A stretch of 64,000 nt of DNA from Myxocyprinus asiaticus (GCF_019703515.2 NC_059372.1:20845931-20909930); one strand, 5' to 3'; numbered from the stretch's first letter, positions 10,106 to 23,900 are shown. Notes: generated by a model from the sequence alone, not told the origin. Numbers and translations: made by a program.

Positions 10106-12990
10106 GTAGTGGAAATTGAGCATTCCAAATTGGGATAAAAGGGAGAAAAAAAATACAAAAAGTGCAGAGGCAGAGCTGAAGCGCCGAATGTTGTCTAATG
10201 GCCTTAGGAAATTGACCCCATTGAAATACAGATATAAGACTATTTTGTTGCGGAAGGTGGAGTTTTGGCTATTCAGGGCAAGACAGTCATACTTTGAGTG
10301 GGGGCAAATCAGGGTAACTTCTGGCTAGATACAGGTATATAAAACAGAGAGAGTCTTTTTCTACCATTCCCTCAGTGAAATCTGCTGGTGGTGAAATATT
10401 TACCTCAGCCATTGATATTAATAATGCTTTTAAAGAATTTTATCTTGATCTCTATAGTTCCATGTCTTCATCTACTGACTATTAGAAACTTTGTAGAACC
10501 ATTAGAACTTCCTATACTGACTACTGAGCAAATAAATTATCTTGATTCTGAGATAACCTTGGAGAAGCTTGGCAAGGTAATTAAGGCCTTGCCTACAGGC
10601 AAGACTCCGGGGCCAGATGGCTTTGCCGCTGAATTTTTTTAGATCATACGCTACAGAACTGGCTCCACTTTTGCAAGAAGTTTATACGGAATCATTAAAG
10701 AATGGAAAGCTTCCATCAGTCGGATTCTTAAAGGATCAGTCTGATTCTTAAAAAGGGCAAAGATCCAAGCGAGGGCAAGAGTTACCATCCAATTTCCCTG
10801 AGCCAGCTAGACGTTAAAATATTGTCCAAAATTTTGGCTAACCGATTAAGTTGACATCTCTTATACATATAGATCAGGTGGAGTTTATTCAGGGCTGTAG
10901 CTTTTATGATAACATTAAGTGTTTCATCAATATCATGTGGTCAGTGGCGAATGATAAAACTCTGGTCGCTGCCATCTCACTTGACGCTGAAAAGGTGATA
11001 TGGTAGAATGGGATTATCTTTTTAAGATTTTGGAATTGTATGTGTTCGGCAGTATTTTTATTGAATGGATTAAGTTACTTTAGACACCCGGTAGCGGCAA
11101 TACAAACAAATGGATTAATTTCAGATTATTTTATTCTGTATAGGGGCTCCCGGCAGGGTTGCCCTCTTTCCCCGTTATTGTTCTGTCTTGCCCTGGAACC
11201 ATTAGCAGCCGTGATAAGAAAGGAGGATGATATCCCCATGATTGTGGCAGGAGGTGTGGCGCATTAGCTTTTGCTTTATGCAGATTATATTTTATTATTC
11301 GTCTTCGACCCTACTAGATCTGTGCCTTGCCTCCACGTAATTATTAATTCCTTTTCTAAGTTCTCAGGATACAGAGTTAATTGGTGTAAATCCGAAGCTT
11401 TGGCTCTGACAGTATATTGCCCTGTAACAGCTTTTTAGCCGGGCACCTTCCAGTGGCCCAAACAGGGCATTAAGTATTTGGGCATTTTATTTCCATCAAG
11501 TTTGAGTGATTTAATTAGAGTTCATTTTGACCCTTTAATAAAAAGGTTTAGAGTGATGTGGACAGGTGGGCTTCTTTACATTTGTCTATGATTGGGAAGG
11601 TTAATGTTATAAAAATTAATTGTATTTCAAAATTCAACTACCAGCTACAATCTCTCCCCATTGAAGTTCCTCTCACTTATTTTAAACAATTTAATAGTAT
11701 AGCCAAATCCTTTATTTGGAGTGGTAAATCCTCGGATGCATTTTAATAAGTTACACAGGCCAGTTGACAAAGGTGGGTTAGGTCTCCCCAAGACTTTATT
11801 TTACTATTATGCTTTTGGTCTCAGACATTTGGCACATTGGTCGCTCCCACCAGAGAGGGCCCCTCCCTGGTTTTGCATTGAACAAGAGACCCTTGCCCCT
11901 ATTTCACCATTGTAAAGTCTTTCTATCAAATTGCCCAGAAAGATTTCATTCAGTCATTTCACACTTGCAATCAGCGTGGTCAAAGGTTTCCCACATGTTC
12001 AGTTGGGATATTTATCTGAATGTTGCCTCAAGCATATGGTTGAACCCTAAATTATGCATTGATAAGTCCCCCTTCTGCTGGGCGGAATGGATTGAGAGGG
12101 GTGTTGCTACGCTTTGAGACGTACAAAAACTTGAGATCTTGAGATCTTGAGATCTTTTGATAATATTATACAGCAATTTGGGATTCCGAGGTCTCAATTC
12201 TTCAGATATTTACAGTTGCGCCATTTATTATATACTGTCTTTGGAAGTAGTATACAGCTCCCTAAAGCGGCAGACACCCTTAGTGTGGTGATTGCTGCTT
12301 TTGGGAAGGGTCCCGAAGCATCAGTGTACTGTTCTTTGCTGATTCAGAGTCTTGGCGACGGAGCTTTATCATCTCTCAAGGGGTTATGGGAAAAGGATTT
12401 GAATGTGGCACTGGAGGATGGGGAGTGGGAAAGGATTCAAAACAATTTCAAATCTATGTCCAGAGATGCTAAATTACATCTTATGCAATTTAAGATCATA
12501 CAACATTTCTATTGGACCCCCTCTAGGTTATATAGACTTGGTTTAATAGACACACCTACCTATTGGAGATGCCAGTCGGAAGATGGGGACATAGCCCATG
12601 CCTTCTGGTTCTGTGCGAAGATTCAGGAGTTCTGGTCGGAAGTCCAGAATTTCATCAGTGAGGTCTTGGGCACTGACGTTACTCTCTGCCCAAGACTGTG
12701 CATTTTGGGGGATGGGACAGTCATTGATTTAAATGACAAATATATAAAAAAGTGGGTTCTATCCAGTGTGATGATTGGGAGGCAAATAATTCTTAGAGGT
12801 TGGAAGGCAGCTGGGTCTGCCTCCCTTGGGAAAGGTGGCAGCTTTCGAGGAAATGACACATAGACTGCTGGGTAACATGGAGACATACATGAAGAAATGG
12901 GGCAGATATGTGGCCTTCCTGGAGGGTTTCAACAACGGTTAGGGGAGAGAGAGAATGTTGTTTTGTTGTATGTATCATTTAAATTGTATT
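10106..12990 (+). pseudogene. L1-like LINE ORF2 relic (RT and C-terminal region)
   Basis: Fragments in shifting frames give the ORF2 order: TPGPDGFAAEFF near 10600 (RT start), SLDAEK near 10980, RGSRQGCPLSPLLFCLALEP near 11145 and the catalytic region LYADYILLF near 11275, then IWSGKSS near 11715, GGLGLP near 11780 and a 238-residue C-terminal frame at 12147-12863. This arrangement is that of the L1 clade. The RT active site should read -ADD-; here the second Asp is Tyr (YADY). The 5' end is truncated (no endonuclease found) and many stops are present. The body ends near the T-rich tract at 12985. Confidence 0.75.
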
Positions 12991-14211
12991 TTTTTTTTTT
13001 TTTTTTAATTGTTTTTCTATGTGGATAAACACCTTTTTCTGTGTGTTTGTTTATATATGTGTGCAAGTCCTTAATTTTCATTTTTTGGTGAACTCTCCCT
13101 TTACAATGCAATTCTGTACTGGGCCTAGTTTGTCTGAAACTGAGGGGGTCAGAAGGGGTCAAGAGGTAAATTAGAAAGTGCACGGGTTACCCCAACTTGA
13201 CCATGCTGTTTGATCAAAACTTTGGATAAAGTAATCTTCTGGCTGAATTATGTAATGAAGCATAGAGATGTCATATAAGATTGCTTGGTATGTGTCATAT
13301 CACAATGTGATGTATTGACACTGATATTAGTTGCACTATGTCTTCTATCACAAACACTATTGGGTGACTGTGTGTTTGTTTAATTAGAAGGTATGGTACT
13401 GTAGTTCTTTATGTAGGAACTGGAGCATGCCATAACTCTAAAACTGATTTTATGTGTTCATGAATGTAAGAGAACATCAACTTCCAATTCAAACTCTCAA
13501 TTATGAAATAATCTTCTGAATTTGTTGCATGTTTAGGTAGCCAAAAAATGGACAATTAATATTTATTTCAGTCATTTTCAAATTGGTCTTTTAGTGTGGT
13601 CAAACAATCCTAAACATTGTAATTATTGCTTCTTTAAAAGAACTCAAATATACAACAGTTTCAATTCAGTTATAATTACAGGTTGTCACATACTCTGTAA
13701 AAAGTGGATAAATGTAGTTGTTACCTTAAGGAGCTATATTTATCTAGTTTTACCCTTAAATATTGCTTTCGTTGTAGTCAGGTTGATTCAATCTTATTAT
13801 ATACTTTTTTTTAACTTAAAATAAAATCAGTTTATTGTTGCCAAATGAAGCACATTTTTGTAAGCTACCTGACCAAGTTTACTGTGTAAAAATAACTTTA
13901 TGAACTAAAACACAATCTTAAAAAAAAAAAAAAAAAAAACTGTTTCTCAGAATAAAATGAAGCCGTTAAAAAAGAAATTTCCTGTCACAAGACGTACAAA
14001 CTCAAACCGAGAACCCACCCATAACCACAAGAACAACAAACATGAATCAGATAAGAATTACATTCATTCACTGTTAAAGGTCAGGGTGAATGGTAATGTC
14101 TTCAAAGCAAGAAAAAAAAAAGGAAATATATGATATAAAGAATCTCCATTCATCCTTAATGAGACTGGGTCAGATTTCCTGGCCGTGTTGTCATCTTCCC
14201 CTATTACATTC
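12991..14211. other. Downstream flank and probable 3' UTR of the P2Y-type gene
   Basis: No coding sequence is recognised. A poly-A tract lies at 13920-13939. The part adjoining 14211 should be transcribed as 3' UTR of the receptor on the minus strand. Confidence 0.4.
13831..13836 (-). terminator. Candidate polyadenylation signal for the receptor gene
   Basis: The plus strand reads tttatt, which is AATAAA on the minus strand, about 375 bp beyond the stop codon of the receptor. Such hexamers occur by chance in AT-rich DNA, so this is only a candidate. Confidence 0.3.
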
Positions 14212-15168
14212 TTATATGGGTGACTCCTCCGCAAGGGATACGGCAGCAGATTGGCGGGCTCGTCCACACTTTATAAAACACTTCATCAGCAATTCATCAC
14301 TGTTAAAGAGGTAAACCAGTGGGTTGATTGCACTGTTCATGCATGCCAACCCATTACCAACCTGGTTTGCAATGTATATAGTGGAATACCATCTCTGACA
14401 TATGCCCTCCAACTTGAAGATCCGAGTTACCAGGTTGAGATTTCTAAAAATATGATAGGGAATGAAACAAATGGAGAACAGCAAGGTCAGGATCACAACC
14501 AGCCTGAGACATCTCAACTTTAAGATGACATTAGTGTCTTTCTTTGTCATCAGAGTGAAAGCCACATGTCCATAGCAGCAAAGCATTATTAGCAAAGGGA
14601 TCCCAAATCCGACAATGGTCCTTCCAATGCTGTACTTCAGATATTCCTTAATAAAATGGTCTGAAGTTGTGTCAAAACATGTTGTTATGTTGCTAAAGGT
14701 TTTTACAAAGATCATATCAGGCAGACACTGAAGAAAAACTAAAATCCAGACCAGCAAAACAATCATCACTGTGTGTCTTTTGGTAATTCTGCCTTTAATC
14801 CTCAAAGTGTGGACAATGCCAAGATACCTGTAAACACTGATGCACGTGAGGAAGCCAATACTGCCGTATAGGTTGATACAGAAACAGAATCGTACAGTCT
14901 TGCAGAAGACATCTCCAAATATCCATTTACTCTGGTTTGCATAGTATGCCACCAAAAAAGGCAAAGTGAACAGGTGTAAAATGTCTGCCAGGCATAGGTT
15001 GAGGACAAAGATATTTACATTACCCATTTTTCTCCAGTTATCATGCACAGATTTCAGCCCCAAACAGTTGCCAAGAAGTCCAAGAGTGAATACAGCCACA
15101 TATACTGTGGGTAAAAATTTGTACGTAAAGTCAAAATTGACTGATTTACAGCTATTGTTCCACTCCAT
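14212..15168 (-). CDS. P2Y purinoceptor-like G-protein-coupled receptor (closest to P2Y1)
   Basis: A single-exon frame of 318 residues, normal for rhodopsin-like P2Y receptors, which sense extracellular nucleotides at the plasma membrane. Seven hydrophobic segments lie at about 18-40, 52-77, 87-114, 132-155, 175-206, 219-243 and 262-288. Conserved marks are Asp62 in LNLCLAD, the Cys89-Cys164 pair, NPLVY (282-286) and the P2Y1-like second-loop string CFDTTSD. Glycosylation sequons are at Asn4, Asn78 and Asn160. The DRY position reads YRY (113-115). Compared with P2Y1, Arg93 and His239 of the pocket are kept, but the helix-7 Arg is Asn272 and the helix-6 Lys is Arg242, so ligand choice may differ. 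The frame has no break. A paralogue of the P2Y1 group rather than the strict P2Y1 orthologue is likely. Confidence 0.9.
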   Translation of the reverse strand: MEWNNSCKSVNFDFTYKFLPTVYVAVFTLGLLGNCLGLKSVHDNWRKMGNVNIFVLNLCLADILHLFTLPFLVAYYANQSKWIFGDVFCKTVRFCFCINLYGSIGFLTCISVYRYLGIVHTLRIKGRITKRHTVMIVLLVWILVFLQCLPDMIFVKTFSNITTCFDTTSDHFIKEYLKYSIGRTIVGFGIPLLIMLCCYGHVAFTLMTKKDTNVILKLRCLRLVVILTLLFSICFIPYHIFRNLNLVTRIFKLEGICQRWYSTIYIANQVGNGLACMNSAINPLVYLFNSDELLMKCFIKCGRARQSAAVSLAEESPI

Positions 15169-16798
15169 TTTTCATATTGTAGACCATCACCACACAGCAA
15201 CAGACTTTCAAACATTTCTTAGGTGGAGGTTGGCGATGCAACAAGTTCTTGCATATGAAAATCTCAGGAAGTATGAGCACAGTGACTGACGTCAGAAAAT
15301 GCACAACAGAAGTGTAGTAAAGTTTGTCAAAAGAAAACTTGGAACTTTGCACCTTGAACTTAAGCCAGTCTCTATAGATGATAGAAAAACTGCATTTTAC
15401 AGTATGATGGAAATAATACGTTTCAATTTGGTCTGAGAATCATGAAAGACATCTAGTTTTTTGAAACCCTGTAAAAAATAACGTGTGAAAAATCTTGTTT
15501 TGTGCTTCACTTGTCTTTCAAAAGCATTTATCCGATTTTGATTTCAAATATCAGTCTTATTTTTATTAAAACACTCTATATCCTCTTTCTTTCTGTTTTA
15601 AATGTTTCTCCCATTTCTCTACAAAAGCCCATATTTACTGCACAAATTCTGCAAATAACAGCATAAAATCTGCCCTTCCTCAAATAAACAAGTGAGGGCA
15701 CCCTTACACTTCTGTTTCCTAAAATCTGAGGCCCATGCAGTTTTCTTAGGGTGTTATGGTATTGTGTGATCACTGTCATTATATACTGATCAGTCACAAC
15801 ATTAAAACCATTGACAGGTGAAGTGAATAACATTTATTATCTCTACATTGGCACCTGTCAAGGGGTGGGATATATTAGGCAGCATGTGAACAGTCAGTTC
15901 TTGAATTACATATGTTAGAAGCATTCTGTTATGAGAATCCTAAAAAAGGAGACAGTATTTATGAAAATATATTAAAAGTATTTACAAATATGTACAGTGA
16001 ATCTTTTTTCTTTCTTTTTTTATGCATTACATTGCTAAACACTACAGCTAGAGCCAGCCAAATTCAGGGGCTAAACAGCACTTTACCAATCCCTGAAGTG
16101 TTTCTTGTCATGTAGTTTCAGCTCTTTAGAATTTATTCGCTTGAAAGGAAGTTCACGTGCACCCTTTTTGGAAAGGCTGATCAAAAAATGTTACCTCATG
16201 TAAGTTATAGCATTTTTATGTCACTTTCATCATTGCTAAAATGAATGGAATTCATAAACCACAGCTGTTGTCCACTGGACCATTTTCACAGACTGTGATG
16301 ACACGTTTCTGCCTTATTTATCACTGAAAATCTAACTTTTTTATATTTTCAACTTTTTAATTATTTGTTGTACATTTTTAACATTATTATTTGTGTTATA
16401 TTACCCTAGCATAAATAAAATGTCACTACTCTGACGGGGTTTCAAACACAGCTGCGTGAAAATGTAATGGTGGATTTTTTATTTTGCTGTTCTGGCAAAT
16501 GGGAACACAAAAATAATATTTGCTGTGGTCTCTCATTCACTTCTATAGAAGTTTACCCCGTGATAGTTTATATACTTCTGTGTTTAAAACGTGGAATGTG
16601 AAAAAGGTCCATAGCAAAGCACAAAACTGTTAAAGGATTAATTGGTATACTCTAACATAATTGGCCAATATTTTTCAAAATGTGTAAGTAATGTATTCTT
16701 GGACTCCAAGAAAAAACAGCTGCCATTGTGTAAACTTAATGAATATGGAAAATCCCAACATAAATGTAAAATTTCTTGCAGTTCTCATAGAAAACTAT
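15169..16798. other. Upstream flank of the receptor gene; a Tc1-end relic inside
   Basis: Contains the presumed promoter side of the receptor, but no clear TATA box or upstream exon could be assigned. The only recognised element is the Tc1-type fragment at 15782-15905; the rest is AT-rich and unassigned. Confidence 0.35.
15782..15905. mobile_element. End fragment of a Tc1-like transposon
   Basis: The text atatactgatcagtcacaac...ttaaaacca...gacaggtgaagtgaataac...ggcacctgtcaaggggtgggatatattaggcagc matches, from memory of fish genomes, the terminal region of a Tc1 family with TACTGATCAGCCACAAC ends. No transposase follows and the second end is absent. Confidence 0.5.
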
Positions 16799-17414
16799 TT
16801 AAAGGAATAGTTCACCCAAAAATGAAAAATATCTCATCATTTACTCACCCTCATGCTATCCCAGATGTGTATAACTAATAAGATTTTTGCAAGTGAATGG
16901 TGGACAGGACTTTGAAAGTCCAAAAGCATATAAAGGCAGCAGAAACAAAATCCATACAACTCCAGTGGTTAAATCCATATCTTCAGAAGCGATATGATAG
17001 GTGTGGGTGAGAAATTCAATATTTAAGTCATTTTAAACTATAAATCTCCACTTTTACTTTTACTTTCACTTCCACATTCTTGTTTTGTTTTTGGTGATTT
17101 GCGTTATTCGCAAATCACCACTTACTACGCAGGGAATTTTATAGTAAAAAAGGACTTAAAAATATTGATCTGTTTCTCATCAGATCTAGATTTAACCACT
17201 GGAATCTTATGGATTACTTTTGTGCTGCCTTTATGGGCTTTTTGGTCATTCAAAGTTCTGGCCACAATTCATTTTCATTGAATGGAATAGAGATATTCTT
17301 CTAAAAATCCTTGTTTGTTTTCAGCAGAAGAAAGAAAGTCATACTCGTCTAGGATGTCATGAGGATGAGTAAATGATGAGAGAATTTTAATTTTGGGGGA
17401 ACTATCCTTTAATC
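16799..17414. mobile_element. Full-length palindromic MITE
   Basis: Left end aaaggaatagttcacccaaaaatg (16799 on) is matched in inverse orientation by the right end ttttgggggaactatccttt (to 17411). The inner arms also pair (for example accactggaatcttatggatt near 17196 with catacaactccagtggttaaa near 16956). It lies 280 bp beyond the stop of the CCN gene, so it may be part of that gene's 3' UTR or flank. Non-coding. Confidence 0.75.
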
Positions 17415-17693
17415 TGCTCCAAAAAATACCAGAATTGGCCAGTCCAGTCATAGGAAGTTACCCTTGCATCCATGCTGTCAAATCTCAAATGGCCTAATTC
17501 TACTAGAGCTCTGTGTTGAAGAGAAATTTTTCGGTGAGTGGAATGAAATCTTCTTTAGTCAGATTCTTGTGAATTTGAACTAATATGTTGATTTCATTCA
17601 ATAAGTTAAGAGGTAAGCCCAGAGCATCCAATATGAAGCTATTAAATCGAAGATTAGGACACAAGGCTCAGTCACTAGACAAGATATGAGTTT

Positions 17694-17978
17694 CTAACCC
17701 CAGAAGGCTGTTCCTCGATATGCCCCTGTAGATGAATAGGGGCAGTTGTAATGGCAGATGCAGGAGTTGATGGTCATGACAGCTTGACTGAGCAGTCTCC
17801 CTCCAGGGCAACGGAAAGTGACCAGTGCTGTGCCAGTGTGGTAAGGAGTGCAACAACGGTTGTCTGTACATAGGCCACAATAACGGGGTCTGTACAACTG
17901 GATACTATAGCAGCCCTGGTGGAAAAGCCGCACTGGGGTTGCTGACCTGTAGCTGGGTTGACATTTCCTCTTTGAAAA
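17694..17978 (-). CDS. ccn5: ccn5-like exon 5: C-terminal cystine-knot domain and stop
   Basis: Acceptor tgttttag|TTTTCA at 17978; 94 residues to a TAG stop. It contains the CT signature: [32 protein letters not shown] and SCICHYNC, ten cysteines in total. The tail after the last cysteine is short ([15 protein letters not shown]). Confidence 0.9.
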   Translation of the reverse strand, partial: FSKRKCQPSYRSATPVRLFHQGCYSIQLYRPRYCGLCTDNRCCTPYHTGTALVTFRCPGGRLLSQAVMTINSCICHYNCPYSSTGAYRGTAFWG

Positions 17979-20900
17979 CTAAAACACAGAAGCCAGGGTT
18001 GATTAGAGCATCTTTTTAATGCAGAGTACCCCAAATATGATGATTTCCTTGCAAGGCCTTTATATTTCCGGCCCATTTATACTGTGTGATATGGACCAGT
18101 TTATACTTTGACAGTTTGTAAACCCCTGGATCGGTTACTGTAATACTTTGAATGGTCAACATTAAAGAATCCTGCAGTTGATAACAGTATTGGAAAGTTG
18201 GAGACTCACCTGTGGGGTTCTGACGGGAAAAAGGTGGCAGGTTCGGACCATACACATGCGTATCTGCATCTCAAGGCGACAGGCTGGATTTTGATTGGAC
18301 ACCCGTTTGGATATCCCAGACCCACAGGTTTGTGAGCAAGCACTCCACTCAGAGCTCTGATTTATACAGTTTGAGCTGGGCCTGGTTTGGTGTCCAAGCT
18401 GAGAAGTCAGTGACTGGTCAGTTCTCGAAGCTGTTACCATCCCAAAAGCAATTAAGACAATTAAATAAAACTTCAGCACATAGATTTATTTCAAAATGAA
18501 TATAATTTAATTTCCACCAAATAATTATTTCATACCTTAAAAAAGATCTTTCTTTGAAAAAAAACTTTTCATAATTAGAAAAATGTAAGTAATTGAAAAA
18601 TGTTGTGTTTCTAAATGTGATTCAGTCCTGAAGCATGCATTAGTGCAGGACAATTTCAGTACTTCAAAGCTATAACAGTTGATATTCAGTCATTTGTTGG
18701 CAGTGTTTTGTGCACTTCGAACAAAATGTACCATTCCAGTTGATGTAACATTGCTTTTGAAACCCCTCCTCACTGGTGTTATGCTCTGTCTGGCTTTTTG
18801 GAGTTTAATTGTTGCATTACACAGACATGAGTCCTGTTATGAGTCATGGAAAGTTGGCTTCTGGAAAAAGCCAGTATTGTGCTTTTGGACTCCATCTGGG
18901 CAAGACTTTTTCAGTTAAATGGTCAAAATCCCACAATGTAAGACCTCAGACTAGAATGTAATTGAGAGTTCTTAGATAGGGAATAAGAAACCCAAAAATC
19001 CCAAAAGTGGTGACGCGATTTTCATTCCAACTCTTTGTGGAAAGCATTATCCCATGAACACGGTAGGACACACATATGCAAATCTGAGCCATCTCTTTCC
19101 TAAAGAGGATGTTAAATTCATGACGAGTGATAGTAATTGAGTTTGCCTCATGGAAAACAACAGAAACCGATAATATGCCATGAACAACAGCAACCTTTAT
19201 TTAAAGGTGAAGTGTGTAATTTCTGCACCACTAGTGTCCCAGAACAGAATTGCAAAAAATTTTACTGTTTTCATATAGGTTTCCAGAACACTCCCATTAT
19301 CTGCTATTGGTTGATCCAACAAACAATCTCACCCCCAACACCATTAGTTGTGCCAATCAGGCACATTAGACACATTCCACATTAGTTGTGGAAATCAGTC
19401 TACAGATGGCTTACTTATAGCTGTCTTTGTATATTAATTTAACATTGAAAAAATTGCACACTTCACCTTTTGTGGTCATTTTTGTGTTTTGATTTATGAA
19501 GTACCGATTTGAGCATCCTGAAGCACTGTGTTGTCCATATTTTCACACACCCACTCCTTACAGCACTTTCCGGGTGGCAGAACCCGCCGAGGGTGAGGGC
19601 AGTCAGGGGTGGGCAGGAGAACATCTTCCTTGCACAGAGGCACACAGGTCACCCCTCCACCCAAACAGCGACATTGAATAACACAGGATGGCTGAAATAC
19701 CTGGCCTTCCTGGTAAGAGACTCCTTTAAACTCACAGCCCAGTTCCTTCTGACCTGAAAACAAAGGATCAGTTGATTACATGGTACACTGAAGCTACTCA
19801 TATCCATAAAGAAGTCATAAAGCCATGCCTAAGACTGGAGAGAGTGAATAGGTCAGACACTGACCGGAGTGGGCTGCATTCAGAATAATAAAATGTCAGT
19901 AGATTTTGGGATGTAGAAGGTCTGAATGTTCTGATGTTCTTATACATGCTTGCTGTGGATGGTTAGTGTTTGGTGTAGAAGCTCTGTTTACTCTGCTTCT
20001 AGATATAGGCCTTATAGGCTTTGTATTTTATGTGCTCTGATCCAAACCAGAGTGAGCTATGGAGACAGCATTTTAAGGTACCATACTGTAGTCTTGCTCT
20101 CAACGCAAAGGCTTTTCCAAAAGGTAGGACACGTAATATTAGCCTCTTGAAGGCTAATTTATACTTAAAGGGCGAACAAGATTTTTTTAGTTTGCCTAAA
20201 ACTTATGATGAAATGCACTAACAGTTTTGGTCTGCTAAGGTGTTCTCTATATGTCTCCTGTTTGCACACATCCCTGAAATTCTTGACCAAGGACAGTGGT
20301 TCCCCCATAATTTTGTAGTGTAAGTAGTACTATGTTTACATTGAAAATGCAACAAAAATATCTTCATTATTTTAGATATAAGTGTTAAACTGAGTGGCAA
20401 CACAACACATGCATTTGAAATGTCACTTCCATCAGCTGTTAAACGACTAATGCTTCCGTGTAGAAAAAAAACTTCAAGTGTTCCATTTAGAATGATACAA
20501 CACTATGTAAAATTCATACACTACATGGCTGAGTGCATAGTGTAAAGTGCGTAATTTGGGACAAAGCTTTTGTTTACATAAGTGCAGCGCAGTGAGCACA
20601 CCTGACAGCTCATAAATGCCTCAGGGCCGCAGAGAGCTGCACATACAGTAAGCATATGCTCGTTGCAGTGCCAGGTGAAAGTATAAACAAGGCTTAAGGA
20701 GAAAAAGGCAGAGGAAAAGAAATTGTGCACATTGTTTCTTGTGCATATTGTCATACATTTTTTTAATGTGTGAAAGTAAACACACACTGAGAACCACTGA
20801 CCACGGCTTTCAAATGTTTGTTGATGATTCATTAAAACGAATCGTGGGTGTGGCCAAAGACTGTTAAGCCTGAGACGGAGCACATGTATTAAAATGAATT

Positions 20901-23900
20901 GGAGAAATTGGAATGCCCAGTATGGCGATGTAGAAAAGGAAGTCCAGCCTTACAGGAAAAAGAGCTAATCGCCTTTTAGTTGCAGACATCACCTGTCAGT
21001 CAACTCCAGAATGTGCATGCGCATTAGCTAGACCAGCCGGGGAAATAACGTTTTTAGTGTGATCTGAGGTAAAGAAGCACAGTGTACTGTATTATACTAT
21101 TGTTGTGAGATTTTACTGCTGATTTGAAATTTGTTCTTTGATTGTAATCTTGACCAACCGTTTTGGAGATTTTGATCTTTCCCTATTTTAAGAAGATAGA
21201 AGCTGTACTTTCATGCCGCTTGTTTACATAGAAAATAGCTGCCGGGAGTGTTCCAAAGATGGCCATCAAGTGGACTGACTTGACTCCTCCACAAAAATCA
21301 ATTTGCCGCACATTCACCACACATTATTTTCACATGCAAACGAGCTTTGTGGCAAACACTTCATTGTTGCCAAAGGTTTGCTGAAGGTTCACCACTAATG
21401 GTGAAGAGCTGAAAACGTGTGGCAAAAATTTGAGGTGAATCGCAAGCTCGTTTGCATTTGAAAATTATGAGTGGGAAATTTCCAGCAAGTTTGCGGCCAG
21501 TTTGTCAACTCAGAGCTCTCGATTTTTTGTTAGGGCTTTGGTGTGGTTTAGATGCGGCGTTCTTTATTTTCAAACCTGCATGCCAGCAGAGGATATTAAA
21601 GCTAGCTATGTTACTAGTATAATGTTCAAAATAGATAACTCTGAAGCCCGCCTCTTCGAGGCTATTGTAAAAACTATGTTACGACAGAGACATCTTACCT
21701 ACTGATGTGTCGTCCGCCTGAGAGTTGACCAAACGTATGGATCCGTTTGCGTAAGGTGCTTTTGTCCGTTCAGGAGAAGAAAAAAACTGGCTTCTTCCAT
21801 TGTACAAATTAGGCTTTAGATATCATATATACTGTGACAAGATGGCAGACGAGGCTAGAGATATTGATTACAAAATTAAACTATTCATCATTCAATAATG
21901 AAAAGTATTAAGGTTAAGATTACTGTAGTTGAAAATGTATTACCTTACCCAATATTTCTGTGTGATTTGCATTTTTATGCTTGTGAAAATTTATCTTGCC
22001 TTTAGCTTAGCAATATGCTAACATCAACCTCTATTGGTATGTTCCGTGTTTATTAGGATGCAGCCTTGTAAGACAGTTAGTAAGGCAGCTCACAAGTTTT
22101 TTCCCACAGATGGTTCTTTGGTTCTTAAAACACTTGACACTCACTGACACACTCCCCTTGGTCACCAGGGAAGCTGGCGCTGTAGTCACATTGGAGGCCA
22201 TGCTGAGTGTCACACAGCAAAATCTCACTGCAGGCCTCGCCCTGCTGGCGGGCACACATCTGGCAGCACTGGCACCCATCAAGGATGAGAGGAACTCCCT
22301 CTGGGCACACTGGTACAGAGTCTTGGCACTGGCATGGACCACCACACTGCTGACAGCACACCTGTACAGTATACAGGCAAAGCATGGTGTAATGTCACCA
22401 CCAGAGCATTACAGTAAGGGTAATTCAGGGTAAAACAAGCGTATTCCTTTCACATGCCCAAGGATATCCTTAGAAACTGCTTATAGGCTAGTTATGACCA
22501 ATTCCATGATGGTCTTAACTTGTATATATGGGCAATACTCGTTTGTTACTGACACAACCTGTCACAACCATTGCTGGTTTCCAGTATAAGGTATAATTTG
22601 AGCACTTTCAAACTGGTTTTGGCTGGTCTCCCATCATGGCTACATTGGTTATTGTAGTAGATCTTATACTGGTAACCAGCTATTTTAACCGGTAATTTAA
22701 GCTGGTTGCCAGCTGACCCCCTTTCTTGTTAAACAGGATATCTTTACCTTGCAATGGATTTTACAGTACATACAGTACAGTACAGTACACAGCTAAAAAT
22801 CTCTGATAGTTTGCTGCATAGATATTATGTACAGCTGCAGCTAAATCTTGAAAGGTTATATTTCCACAAATAAATGTAATAATAAATTCTTGATTCAGTC
22901 ATCAAAAATTACAGTTATACTTTGCTTGTTTCCTTAAACATATTGCTTTGGTTAATTTTGACAATATGGATATTTGAGAAGCAAAAAGAAGAAAAGTAAA
23001 AATGTCTTCCCTCATGTGAATTACTTACGGTAAGTATTCCCAGGCTCTGAAAACATAAAAAACATGCTTTCAATTACAAGCCAATGCTAGGGCCAACCAA
23101 CCAGCTTAAAGGTATAGTTCACCCAAATGAAAATTCTGTCATCATTTTCTCACACTCATGTTGTTTCAGAGCTGTATTATTTCTTTCATAGACCACAAAA
23201 GAAGAAATTTTGAAATATGTTGAAACTGCTCTTTCTCCATACAATGAAAGTGAATGACGAACATTCGGCCCAACATCTCCTTTTGTGTTCTTGTGATGAT
23301 CCTGCATCTTTGGTCTCGTTTTATTCTTGTTTTGGCAGGATTGTGACAGTTTCCTCCACCCATCTCTCAGGCTGCCCCATGTGCTGTGTTTCCCTCTTTC
23401 CCTCGTGTTTCTCACAGGTGCTGCTCAGCAGCGCAGTCAGCGTTGCCATGGCAGCGCTGATTCGTGCTGCTCGTAATTATTGGCAGCACCTGTATCCAAT
23501 TTTCCTTTTCTCTATAAAAGGTTGCCCGATCTCCTGGCCTGCTTCCAGCATAGTCACCCCGTCAACATTTTTGCTGAATAGTTGGCCAGAGCGACCTCCG
23601 GGTGGGATGTTGATGAGATCATCCTCAAGCTTATTTTTGTGGCAGGTCTGGACAAGCCCATCCATCCAGATGAACTGAGGCCGATTTTTCATTGGCCCTT
23701 TTGGGATTTGGTGGACCACCTCTGCCAGTTGGCAGAGATGGAACGTCTGCTACGAGGGAGGAACACCAAATCCCAAAAGGCCCGCCGACCCCACTATTGA
23801 CCACCAGGAGGCGAACAAGTCCATTCCAGCACCTTCAGCGGCCACTCCCCCTGCCGACCGCAAAGAGGCAGCGGCCGTTCCCATTGCCGACTGCTAGGAG

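Noticed and set aside
20521..20883. 120-codon minus-strand frame in ccn5-like intron 2
   Set aside because: Cysteine-containing but without any family pattern, and lacking plausible splice sites that would join it to the gene.
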